Assembly: GCA_019426215.1 (NCBI GenBank)
Contig: CM033402.1
Location: 24,252,104-24,316,103, forward strand
DNA: 64,000 nt
From: Buddleja alternifolia
Lineage: Eukaryota > Streptophyta > Magnoliopsida > Lamiales > Scrophulariaceae
Direction: 5' to 3'
Positions 21,937-32,344 of the stretch are shown one piece after another. Each line of letters starts with the position of its first letter. The first letter of the stretch is position 1. Below the pieces are notes generated by a model. That model ran no database searches. It had not been told where the DNA came from and worked only from the letters and a program-made list of their open reading frames with translations. A program made the position numbers and the translations under genes.

Positions 21937-22374
21937 TCAACGTAGCCACCATGTATCAGTGCTTGAATTAACATCACAGAAATTGAAAACCAAAACTTCA
22001 TGATGAACATCATCATTCAAACTTAGGAACATGAGATGATTTGTACATAAAGGGCAAGTCCAGTGACCATATCCAATCCACCTATCCAAACAAACCCTAT
22101 GGAAAATATGTCTGCAGATTTTCACCTCTCTGCAGATTTTAGTCATATACATCATTCAAACTAGTTATATTTCCCATAAACTTGGTCAAAAATTCACTCC
22201 AACACAACAAACACTCCCAATTTCAAATCTAACTAATTCCCACAAATAGAAATACATACATATACATATATTTTCATCTCCTTCATTAATATTGCACAGA
22301 CAAATTGCGCATCCCTCAAAATGATTCATCCAAATATGCAAATCGAAACACAAAATATGCAAATCGAAACACAA
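21937..22374 (-). pseudogene. Captured RING-H2 finger fragment inside the hAT element
   Basis: Minus-strand pieces encode a RING-H2 zinc finger of the kind found in plant E3 ubiquitin ligases. The first zinc pair is FEGCAICLC (about 22283-22320). After a gap of about 180 bp with intron-like content and a CTGCAG acceptor-like site, 21985-22110 gives CRHIFHRVCLDRW then WTCPLC. Thus C, C, C, H, H, C, C, C ligands are all present. This resembles the RHA/BRH1 group. The gap keeps stops, and the reading frame has no proper start or E2-binding C-terminal context, so it is a fragment. It lies on the same strand as the transposase, between it and the element's right end, consistent with transduplication. 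Confidence 0.8.
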
Positions 22375-22384
22375 AACCTGTAGG

Positions 22385-22760
22385 TTCCGGCGACGGAGGT
22401 GGCGGACGGCTGTGGAGGCGGCGGAAAATTAGACGGAGGTGGCGGATGGCTGTGGAGGCGGCGGATCCGGCGACGGAGGTGACAGACGGCTGCGGGCTGC
22501 GGCTGTGTTGTGGTTGGGGGGTTGGGCTTAGGTTGCGGTTGGCGGCGACGTTGACGGACGACGGCTGTGGAGGTGGCTGATAGAGGCTTCGTAGGCGGCG
22601 GCGCGGCGAACGGCGAGGTCTTAGGGAGGTGGGCTTGCCGCTGTGTTATGGTGGGGGTTAGGCTTGGAACCTTGTCTTGCGGTTGGCGGCGGACGGAGAC
22701 GGGCGACGGCGGCGTGGTGGGAAGGAGGTGGGAGACGGACGACGGGACGAGAAAGGGGGG
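22385..22760. repeat. GC-rich GGCGGA/GGTGGC repeats in the hAT leader
   Basis: Short G-rich units such as GGCGACGGAGGTGGCGGA and GGCTGTGGAGGCGGCGGA recur several times. Open frames on both strands here are low-complexity. Probably the 5' untranslated or promoter region of the captured or transposase transcript. Confidence 0.7.
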
Positions 22761-22819
22761 AAAATGAAATGTGAAATTGTGATTTTGTGAAATCTGATTT
22801 CACTTTTATGTGTTGTGTG

Positions 22820-22880
22820 GTGAATAATATATATATATATATTAATATTTATAATATAATTATATATATATATATATATT
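22820..22880. repeat. TA microsatellite
   Basis: Two runs of TATATATA separated by a short AT-rich spacer, just inside the right subterminal repeats of the hAT element. Confidence 0.85.
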
Positions 22881-22882
22881 AG

Positions 22883-23050
22883 AAGCTCGCGAGCCGGGCT
22901 CGCGAGCTTTTTTCAGAGACGAATGGGCTCGAGCTCGAGCTCGACTAAAAGCTCGAGCTCGTGAAGCTCGGCTCGAGCTCGTGAAGCTCGAGCTCGAGCC
23001 GAGCTTTTTCGAGCCGAGCCGGCTAAGCTCGTGAGCCGGCTCGGCTCAAC
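22883..23050. repeat. hAT right subterminal GAGCTC/GCTCGA repeats
   Basis: Counterpart of 18225-18475, with the same GAGCTCGAGC, GCTCGTGAAGCTC and GAGCCGAGCC words. Confidence 0.85.
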
Positions 23051-23865
23051 TTGCACCCCTAGCGTATCGGCATCTCTTCATACGACAAATTTGGTTCTAG
23101 TTGTAATTCCTCATGAGATATCACATGTGACGGATCAGGATGGTACTTCTTAAGTTGTGATACATGGAACACATTATGAATATGGGAAATATTGTTAGGT
23201 AGTTTGACTTCATACGCTACTACCCCAACACGCTTCAAGATCTGGAATGGTCCTATATATCGAGGTTGAAGCTTACCCCCTTTTCCCATCCTCTTAACGC
23301 CTCTTCGCGGTGATACTTTAATAAAAAACTTGGTCTCCCACTTGAAATTCTAAGTCCTTGCGTCGTGTGTCGGCGTAGCTCTTTTGACGACTCTGAGCTG
23401 CACTCATTCGCTGTTTGATGATTTGAACTTTGTCGATGGCTTCTTGTATCATTTCCACCCGCAAGGCCCTTCTCGTCCATCCTGTGATGCTGCTCTCCAA
23501 CCATCTAAATCCTAATAGAGCGGGGATTGACATTTCCGCTCATAAAGTGCTTCATAGGGTGCCATTTGGATGGTGGCCTGGTAACTGTTGTTTATAAAAA
23601 AGTTCTACTAATGGAAGGTGTGTATCCTAAGACCCTCCAAAGTCTAGACCCAAGTCCTTAACATATCTTCACTTATCCTTATCACCCTTTCTGACTGTCC
23701 ATCGGTCTGCGGGTGAAAGGCGGTACTAAAGTTCAACTTTGTACCTGGGTCTTCTTGAAACCGTCTTCACAGGCTAGATGTAAACTTGAGATCTCTGTCG
23801 GAGACGATGCTAACCGGTATCCCATGAAGTCGGATAATTTCCTCATTCCCGTGTAGCATCTCCAA

Positions 23866-24640
23866 GTCGTGGTTCCTCGAGGAGCCAAGACTTGTCTTTC
23901 TTATTTGATCGAAGTTATTGCACCTAATTCGTTTTACGAATGGGTTCCTATTGGAATGACATGTTTCATCCCAAATAAAGATCGCGTCGGTACATGATGT
24001 GCGTTGAGTCCAAGTGATATTTCTATAATTGAATCTTACGATAGACCTGATAAGCGGGAAAAATTCACTGAAACATTTGTACTTCTAAAACACTCGTACG
24101 ATACACTTTGATCGTTGGAATGGTTCTTTGACGATGCAATTGAACCTTCCTGGTTTCAATCTTCTTGAAAAGTCTTCTATTAAAGTGTTGACGAAGGCTT
24201 GAATTCTTGATCACTTCATACTTGCTTACATAGATTTTCTGACTTCTATCCATTTTTAGATTCTATGATTGACGCTCCTACCCTTTGCTAGTGTCATTGA
24301 CCGTCAATGCTTGTAGGGCTCTATGAAGATCCTTGTACGATGATCCTTTACATGCGTTATAATCTAAATAGAACAACACTCGGTATTTCTATCAATATGG
24401 TGCGCGCAGCTGTATGAATCTTGCTTCGTGAATGTCATTATAGATCCCTATATCATGCTTCCGCTGCGCCACTCTATAGTCTCGGCGTTGTTTGTTGTTA
24501 AAAAAAATATCGAACATAATGACTTTATAAACGGGCTCAAACTCTCGAGTTTGATGCATTGCTCTAGGTTTGAAGTTATAAAATTTAGTGATTCTATGAA
24601 AAAACTTTAGGCTTAAGAATCACTATCGACAGTCGGCTAT
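23866..24640. other. Unassigned sequence between chromovirus integrase and a LINE
   Basis: No recognisable domain in any frame. The integrase homology fades at about 23865 and LINE homology begins at about 24645. The composition is not strongly biased. It may be a fragment of another element. Confidence 0.4.
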
Positions 24641-24644
24641 GGTG

Positions 24645-27600
24645 GTAGCCAATAAAATCCGATATGACACATTTATCAAATGCTTCCCTCGCCACACTTT
24701 TGCTGCCCGAGTTACCCCTTGTTGCCAAGGGATGTTCGGCCATTGAAACTTAACCTGCTGACGGAGAATAGAAATGCACTGTGAAGAATATGAGCATTCA
24801 AAGAATAAATGATTATGTGATTCAGCAACAGACATATCACATCATGCTAGATTTATTTAAATTCCCAATCCATGGTTTATCCTTTGTCGATAGCCTACCC
24901 CGAATTACTAGCCAAAAGATGAAACTAGGTTTCAGGATTTTACCTGGTCCGCTTAGCAAATTACTCCATTCTTTAGTTGCATCCCGCGGTCTCAAAAGTT
25001 CGATGGCTGATTTAGTAGAAAAAAAACCATTCTTAGTGAGTTTCCACGTGATTGAATCGTCCCTATTCGCATTAATATCCGGTAACAAGTCCGTGATCTC
25101 TGAAATAATAGGAGATTGAGACCGAGGCCAAGACCAATTCCCTTCAGATATGACAGTCGAAAGCCTAGCATCCTTTGGTAGTCCAAGCATGGCTAATCCA
25201 TGGGGATAAACTGTTCCTAACACTCCTATTACATGCCAAGGATCATTCCAAAGCCATATTTTGTTCCCATTTCCCACATGATATTGGACACTAGATTGTA
25301 TCAAAACTCTAAGTTTCAGAATTTGTTTCCAGCTCCATGTAGTCGATTGGCTCGCTTGAACTGTCCATATCGACTTATTTCCCAATCTATTTGCATATAA
25401 ATCCAAGACACCCAAATGGACTCCTTCGAATATGATATGATATCCCATAAATGCCTTAGCATAAGAGCTTGATTAGTTGCAAGGATTGATTTCACCTCCA
25501 ATCCTCCTTCTCTAGCGGGAAGACACACATCATCCCAAGAGACTTTTGCTTATCCTTTTGCATTCGTTCCCTGCCACAAGAACTTATGAATAATTTTCTC
25601 CATTTCTCGAATTATCCACTTAGGAAGTATGAACACTCCAGCCCAGTACATGTGTAATGCAGAAAGAACAGAATTAATGAGTTGTAGTCGCCCCGCATAG
25701 GATAGATTTCTGTTCGTCCAGGATCCGATACGGTTAGTCAGATTAAGTATCAATGGAGCACAATCTTAATTTCGAATCTTAGATGTAATTAAGGGGACTC
25801 CTAAATATCGAACCGGTAGAGACCCTGCTGGAAACTCATAAACTCCACTTAAAGCCGATGCATTATTCATAGCTTTTGTAGATATGAAAATGTGACTTTT
25901 GTTCGGATTTGCTTTCAATCCCGACAATCCTGTAAAAATATCAGTGCCTTGCTTAAGAAGCCGAATTGAGTCCACATCTGCATTACAAAACAACAAAAGA
26001 TCATCAGCAAATGTAAGCATAAAAGTTCTTGTTTTAGCACATTTCCAATGAAAATTGAAATTCACAGAATTGTTAATACGATTTTGCAAAATCCCATGTA
26101 ACACTTCCATGACTAAAACAAATAAGTACGGTGAAATAGGATCTCCCTGTCGAAGACCTCGAGCCCCTTTGAAATATCCCTCAGAAACGCCATTGATGTT
26201 GATCGAGAAGGATGTGGTAGTGATACATTCACAAATCCAATTGATGAAAATTGGATTAAAATTCATGTACTCCAACACTTTAATCATAAAATCCCATTCA
26301 ACCATATCATATGCTTTCATAAGATCACATTCAACCATATCATATGCTTTCAACACATCTCTCTGGCAGATGCTTTCTTTTTATATCCATGAAATAATTC
26401 TTGCGAGAGAAGAATATTGTCACTAATCTTACGCCCCGGAATAAAAGCCGTCTGCGAATTATCGACTAGAAAGTTCAGAGATGTCGTAAGCTGATTTGCT
26501 AGAATCTTAGAAATCTCCTTATAAAGAACGTTACAGCATGCTATTGGTCGAAACTCACTCGGTCTTTTAGGTAACTCCACTTTTGGTATTAGAGTGATAA
26601 TTGTTGAGTTTATTGATTTAACAAGCTTCCCTAATTCGAAATTTGTTTTAATCGCTCGTCCAATTTCATCTCCTACCACGGGCCAAGCCTTCTTAAAAAA
26701 CACAGCGGTGTATCCATCTGGACCCGGCGCCTTTTCATCTGGAAATTCTAAAAGAACCTTTTTAAGTTCTTCCATTTCAATCGGCCTTATCATGTAAAGA
26801 GAGTCTTCCGGGGTAAGTTGCCTCCTTACATAGCACTTAAAATCAGGTATATCGATCTCCTGTGATGTCGCAGATCCGCCAAGCAAGTTTGAGTAGAATC
26901 GAACCAACTCATCTCGAATAAGCAATTGATCCCTCAATTCATTCCCATTTTCATCATGTATGAAAAATATTCTGGCTCGATTTCTCCGAATTGCAATCTT
27001 CTTAAAAAAATATGCAGAACATTGATCCGCATCCTTGAGCCAATCCATTTTTGCTCTTTCGTTCAAAAAAACTCTTTCTAGTTTGAAATTAAATATCTAC
27101 AGTATTTTTCTAGCTGCTGTAGTGGAGTGAACGTTGGAAATTCGTACAATAATTGTTGTGATTTTTCTAAGAATTGTCTCGCCTTATCCACATTCTCCGA
27201 TAGGTTCCCTTTTGTTTTACGCATCACTTTGAAAATTGGTTTCAGAGCTTTAAGTTTAGTAATGACAGAAAAGAAAGGGGACCAACAACCGAATTTTTCC
27301 AGATAAATTTCACAGAAGACAAAAAATTGGGATCTTCAGTCAGAAAATTTTCGAATCTGAAAATAGAGCTTAATTGAGATCGGTTCACCCCAAAAAAAAT
27401 AATCAACGGACTATGATCAGAAGTGTGAGGAGATGCACATAGATACGAAACATTATTATATTGAAGAAGCCAAGATGGGTTAGCCACTACCCTATCAAGC
27501 CTCTTCCAAATGTTCTCAGGACCACTTCGTTGATTATACCAAGTGTACAAAAGATCCAAACATGGGAACTGTAGCAAGGTCCGCTGCAGAAAGATACGCT

Positions 27601-27920
27601 TGAAATTCCAGCCAATCATTGTCACAACACCCCCAATCACTTCACTACTATCCAAGATGGCATTAAAATCACCATCCATGCATGTTCGGACATAGCCTCT
27701 GAGAACTTCATTATACTCTCCCAAAGAACTCGTCTCTCATCGGAAGTATTAAGACCATACACAAAAGAAATAAAGCATGATTCGTTATGTTCTAAAGAGT
27801 TAACCTTACACTGCACTATTTGAGTCGAGAAATCTCCAATCTCTACATCAACCCTATCCAGATACATCAACCAATCTCTACAAACATCAATAGAAGTGTT
27901 TGATAAACTCAGTGAGTCCA
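24645..27920 (-). mobile_element. LINE of a divergent subfamily (endonuclease to zf-RVT), 3'-truncated
   Basis: Minus-strand ORF2 in pieces: endonuclease at 27242-27920 (FISFVYG, MDGDFNAILDSSE, LDRVVANP, TSDHSPL); RT entry at 26350-27066 (EKAPGPDGY, LIPKVELPKRPSEFRPIACCN, FIPGRKISDN); motif C FADDLLLF within 25766-26356; connection and zf-RVT at 24645-25753 (GPGKI, SHNHLFFEC). The RT differs clearly from the other LINEs here. The sequence stops at about 24645, before the usual tail and poly-A. A 33 bp in-frame tandem duplication lies at motif A (about 26291-26356). Frameshifts are present throughout. Confidence 0.88.
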
Positions 27921-27924
27921 TGTA

Positions 27925-28625
27925 TGTCACTACACCTATGAAAAAGATCTTTATTGCTAATGATGTTTGTAGTGAGTGTATAATCCATATAGGTAGAGAA
28001 GAATTGAAGGTAGATCCATATTGCTAATGCTTTGGATATCATCTTGGGCATGGATTGGCTGTCTTGCTATCACACTTCTATCGATTGTTTTAGGAAGAGG
28101 ATTGTCTTACAAATTCCAGGTCAGATAGAGTTTTTCTTTCAAGGTCTTTCTCCTAAGGGTACTAGGATTTGACCTAAGTCCCGAGTTCCAATCATTTCTT
28201 GAATGAAGACCTACAAGTCCCTTAAGAAAGGTTGTGCTGGATTCCTTGCTTACATTGTTGATATTAAGATTGATGAGGCGAAATGGACAAATATTCCTAT
28301 TGTTAAGGAATTTCTCGATGTATTTCGTGAATAGTTACCCGAGCTACCCCCAGATCGTGAAATGGAGTTCGAGATTGATGTTGTGCCGAATATCGGGTCC
28401 ATATCCAAAGCGCCTTATAGAATGGCTCCAGCAGAATTGCGTGAATTAAAAGTACAACAGCAAGAATTGCTCGATAAAGGCTTCATCCGCCCTAGCGTGT
28501 CTCCTTGGGGGAGCACCAGTGTTATTTGTTAAAAAGAAGGATGGTGGTTTATGATTGTGTATCGACTACCGTGAACTAAACAAGGTGACAGTGAAGAACA
28601 AATATCCAATGCCTCGTATTGAGGT
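27925..28625 (+). pseudogene. Ty3/gypsy protease to RT-start fragment
   Basis: Plus-strand remnant: the retropepsin tail with ILGMDWLS (about 28035-28065), a linker, and the start of RT ([39 protein letters not shown], then [13 protein letters not shown] at about 28558-28595). Several frameshifts and stops occur. It lacks gag and most of RT and ends at LINE sequence at about 28626. No target duplication is seen at either edge. Confidence 0.85.
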
Positions 28626-29125
28626 TAACGGGGCTGCCTATTGGTGTCGAGTGTAATTGTGAATGGTCAAATGGTTATGGCCAGTGGTGTCGAGGTTTGA
28701 AAATTAACTAATTAACTCACAACTCCCTTTGATACATCTAGGTAGAGAGGATTGGGTAAGTTGGAAGCTTAGCAACTTAGGTAAGTTCACAACGGCATCG
28801 GCTTACAAGATTTTCAAAACTGCAGCTCCTAAGGTTGGATGGGCCACATTGCTTCTTGGACCAGGTAAGATACCTAGACACAACTTCATTTTATGGTTGG
28901 CTATACGGGAACGATTACCTATGAGGGAGAAGGAATGGATAGGGCATGGGAAAGATACATGTATGTTGTGCGATGATAGAAGGGTTGAGACCCACAACCA
29001 TATGTTCTTTGAATGTGAGTACTCACATCGATGTATAGCAATTCTTCACAGAGAAGTTAAGTTTCTATGGCCAAGAATGAATTGGGGAAGAGGGGCTCCA
29101 TGGGCTGCCCGGAGATGGCGTGGTG
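28626..29125 (+). pseudogene. LINE zf-RVT fragment
   Basis: Plus-strand C-terminal LINE ORF2: WVSWKLSNLGKF, GPGKIPRHNFILWLAIRE, the zinc-binding CMLCDDRR...THNHMFFEC, and WAARRWRG, where it stops. It is then joined directly to RT sequence at about 29126. It is most similar to the nested LINE at 12323-13378. Both ends are abrupt and there is no poly-A. Confidence 0.85.
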
Positions 29126-31317
29126 TTTGGGGTCAATGATACAAAAGCTCCAGGACCGGATGGGTATAACTCCAAATTCTTTAAAACAGCGTGGTCTATC
29201 ATCGGAGATGAAGTGACAAGAGCTATTTCCACATTCTTCGAAACGGGTAAGTTTGTTAAAGAAATTAATTCTACAATGATATCCCTCATACCTAAAGTAG
29301 AGAATCCGAAACACGCGAAAGATTTTTGGCCAATATTGTGTTGCAATGTGATATATAAGGTGATCTCTAAGATTAAGGCAAATCGACTTAGAGATCATCT
29401 TAATAAATTGGTTGACAAAACCCAAACGGCTTTTATACTGGGGAGAAGGATCAGTGACAATGTGTTGCTGGCACAAGAACTACTTTATGGTTATAATCAA
29501 AAGAATTTACCGGGCAGATGTGCATTCAAAGTGGATTTGATGAAACCGTATGATACAGTTGAATGGGATTTCGTTCTTGCACTTCTAGGGGCCATGAATT
29601 TTCATCCTACATTTATTGGTTGGGTGAAAGAGTGCATGACAACATCGAGTTTCTCAATTCACATCATGGGGCAGCTGAGGGCTATTTTCGTGGCAAACGG
29701 GGTTTACGTCAAGGACACCCTATCTTACCGTACATCTTCGTGTTGGTTATGGAAGCTTTGCATGGAATTATTGAACGTTATATTGAAGAAGATAGTGAGT
29801 TTCAATTCCATTGAAAATGTGCAAGAACCAAAACTGTGATATTAAGTTTTGCGAATGATCTCCTTCTATTTTGCAATGCAGATACTCATTCCATTGCAAC
29901 GATTAAAAGGGGAACGAATCTTTTTGCTAGATTGTCGGGGCTGCATGCTAATCCGAACAAGAGTAATATCTTCGTATCAGCTAAGGCTTGGCTGGAGAGA
30001 GAAGTTTTAAAGGAAGTTGTGGATTACCCGATTGAAAGTCTACCGGTAAGATACATGGGGGTACCTATGATAACATGCAAGCTCACTATATCAGATTGCA
30101 AACCCCTCCTTGAGAAAGTGGATAAGAGAATTGGGTCATGGACGAACAAATCGTTGATGTATGCCGGGCAAGTTCAATTAATCAAGTTTCGCAGGAATTT
30201 TCATATTACCGAAAAGAATCTTATGTAGTATTGAAGCCAAGTTTCGAAGATTTTTGTGGTATGGAAGTTCAACATCAGGTTATGCAAAAGTTGGATGGGA
30301 CACGGATTGTCTAAAAGTGGATGAAGGGGGGCTCGGTATTACACCTCTATTACCAAAGAATCAAGGTCTTATGGTTAAACATGTTTGAGGACTATTGATT
30401 GATGAAGGGGTTTTTATGTGGGCTGATTGGGTTAAGGAGAATAAGCTACGTAACAATTCTTTCTGGAGTATGAATATTCCATCTTCTTGTTCATGGAGTT
30501 GGCGTCAGATTCTTAAACTTCGCCCTCACATTCAACATGCTATTCAGTACAATATTGGTTCGGGGTTAAACACTGCTCTTTGGAGAGATCCGTGGCATTC
30601 TGAAGGAGTACTTAGCGTGAAATATGGAAGTGGTCCACTCTTAATGGGGCTGCCTATTGATTCTATGGTGAGTTCGGTTATTAGAGGATCGGAGTGGGTG
30701 TCGCCATCGCATACAAGGTTTGAAATTCAACAAATCACATCGAATTTACCTTGTATGCATGTGAATAGATCAGATTGGGTGTCTTCGAGGTTAACAAAGT
30801 TGGGTAAGTTCACATCTGCACCTGCCTTTATGATATTTAGACCTCAAGTTCCAAAGGTTACTTGGGCGAGTTTATTGCATGGGCCAGGTAAAATACCACG
30901 TCATAATTTTATTCTTTGGTTAGCCATCAATTAACGACTTCCTATGAGGGATAAGCCTTGGATTGGTAATGGGAGCTATGATTGCGTGCTATGTTCTCAA
31001 AATGTGAATGAGACACACAATCATCTATTCTTTGAGGGTGATTTTTCTAGCCGATGTGTTTCGAATGTAAAGATGGAAGTCAATTTCAATTGGCCGATGC
31101 ATAACTGGGAATGAGGTATAGAATGGGCTGCCCGGAGATGGAGAGGAAAGCATATTGTTAATTGCTCATATCGTATACTTCTTGCTACTCTTGTCTATAT
31201 GATATGAAAGGAGAGAAATACCCGAATCTTTGAAGGAAGGAGTCGCCAACCGGAAAGTGTGGTTGCTCAAGTGATAAACAGTGTGATAGACTTATTATCT
31301 CTATACAACTACCCAAA
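29126..31317 (+). pseudogene. LINE ORF2 fragment (RT to zf-RVT) with altered catalytic motif
   Basis: Plus strand: TKAPGPDGYNS, IPKVENPKHAKDF, ISDNVLLAQELL, motif A DTVEW (29550s), then a frameshift, then motif C as FANDLLLF (29848-29870), where FADD is needed. After that come TNKSLMYAGQ, WSWRQILKL, WRDPWHS, GPGKIPRHNF, and the zf-RVT part to 31310 with stops at about 30386, 31112 and 31205. It lacks the endonuclease, tail and poly-A. The subfamily matches the LINE at 47716-51277. Confidence 0.87.
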
Positions 31318-32340
31318 TTGGAGGTCCATGGTTGTATGCGGGACAACCTATTTTACTTAAACGTTGGAAGGAAGGAATGTCACTCGAAAAAAGAACACAC
31401 AAAGAGGTTCCAATTTGGGTTAAATTCTGTAATGTGCCGACATAATATTGGACTTTGGACGGGCTTAGCACGGTGGCGAGTCCAGTTGATCGTCCTCTCT
31501 ACCTGGATGCTTTCACATCATCCATGGAGAGAATCGATTTTGCACCTGTGTGTGTGTGTGTTATTGTTGATATCAATGCAAAATTTGAGGATCTATGTTC
31601 TTGCTTCTACTGTTGGAGAATGGAGAGTATAATGGAGCATGCAAAGTGAATATCAAATATGAATGAAGACCATCAATTTGTAATTCATGCAATTCTTTTG
31701 GGCATGTAGAAGAGGGGTGTCCGTTGATGAAGAAGGCGGATAAACGACATAATCCTAAACGGGTACAAATCTATGTACCAAAACCTAATGTGGAGAAAAC
31801 GTGGCATGATCAAAGACATGCTCAGAATAACTTGTATAAGAAGAAAAGTAAATAGCCGATGAGGAGTTGGGTAGCAAAATCAGTAACAAAGTACTGTCCT
31901 AGAGCCGAAGGGAATAATGATGTGATAGACAACAATCCGTTTGCTCTTTTGGAGAATTTGGAGATGGAGGATATCGTCGTTGATGATGAGGAAATTATCG
32001 AATGCACGCGAGGTCCTATTCAAGAAGCCCGTTTAGAGGGTGTTAAATGATACCAGTCACTTGTTGGAATGTGCGTGGTCTAAATAAAAAGGACCACCAA
32101 CAAGCTACCCGTGAACTTATTTCATCACATAATTTATGGGTATGTGCTCTTGTTGAAACCAGGGTTGTTGCAAAAAATGCTTACTTTATTAGTAATTACG
32201 TTCAGTCTTCTAGGAATTGGTATTTTGATTATGTGAATGGTCTGGGGAAACGTATATGGGTTGGATGGGATTCGTCTTATGTGAATGTTAGTATATTGGG
32301 AAGTAGTGACCAGATTGTTCATTGCAAAATAATTTCTCAT
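31318..32340 (+). pseudogene. LINE ORF1 C-terminus and ORF2 endonuclease start
   Basis: Begins in the RNA-binding ORF1 (GGPW, then RWKEGMSLEK, VPIWVKF, FTSSMERIDFA), followed by the zinc knuckle CNSCNSFGHVEEGC-like region (31680-31730, first codons decayed). ORF1 ends at TGA 32048-32050, overlapping the ORF2 ATG at 32047. ORF2 starts MIPVTCWNVRGLN and runs through ALVETR and IWVGWDSSYV until another LINE cuts in at about 32345. Frameshifts and one stop interrupt ORF1. Confidence 0.87.
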
Positions 32341-32344
32341 GATC

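Larger units (their letters stand above)
18215..23060 (-). mobile_element. hAT DNA transposon carrying a gene fragment (4.8 kb)
   Basis: Ends: AGGCATGTAAACGAGCC at the left and, on the opposite strand, AGGGGTGCAAGTTGAGCC at the right, imperfect inverted repeats of the plant TAGGGGTGYAAA type. The flanks TATGCGTA (18207-18214) and TAGCGTA (about 23060-23066) fit an 8 bp target duplication with a one-base loss. Contents on the minus strand: a GC-rich leader, a RING-H2 fragment (21937-22374) and a broken transposase (19201-21472). Both ends have dense GAGCTC subterminal repeats. The transposase is dead, so the copy could only move in trans. Confidence 0.88.
18042..23865 (-). pseudogene. Chromovirus integrase and chromodomain, split by a hAT element
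   Basis: Two minus-strand parts of one polyprotein. Upstream part 23061-23865: integrase core remnant around 23780-23810 with VSDRD, a decayed middle, then the C-terminal region from 23533 (QSRQKSYAD, VGDQVFY) and 23289-23059 (GPFQIL, HNVFHVSQL, SYEEMPIR). Downstream part 18042-18214: the rest of the chromodomain in one frame (IPLVKVLW, EEATWERED, YPDLF), ending just before the polypurine tract. The hAT at 18215-23060 sits between MPIR and the next codon. Frameshifts near 23310 and stops in the integrase core make it inactive. RT, protease and gag are missing. Confidence 0.88.

Noticed and set aside
21937..22374. An intact host RING E3 ligase gene
   Set aside because: The fragment has stops in the gap, no plausible start, and lies inside hAT ends, so it is better explained as captured.
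22305..22803. Glycine/arginine-rich frames in the hAT leader
   Set aside because: Low-complexity GC repeats, open on both strands, with no domain.
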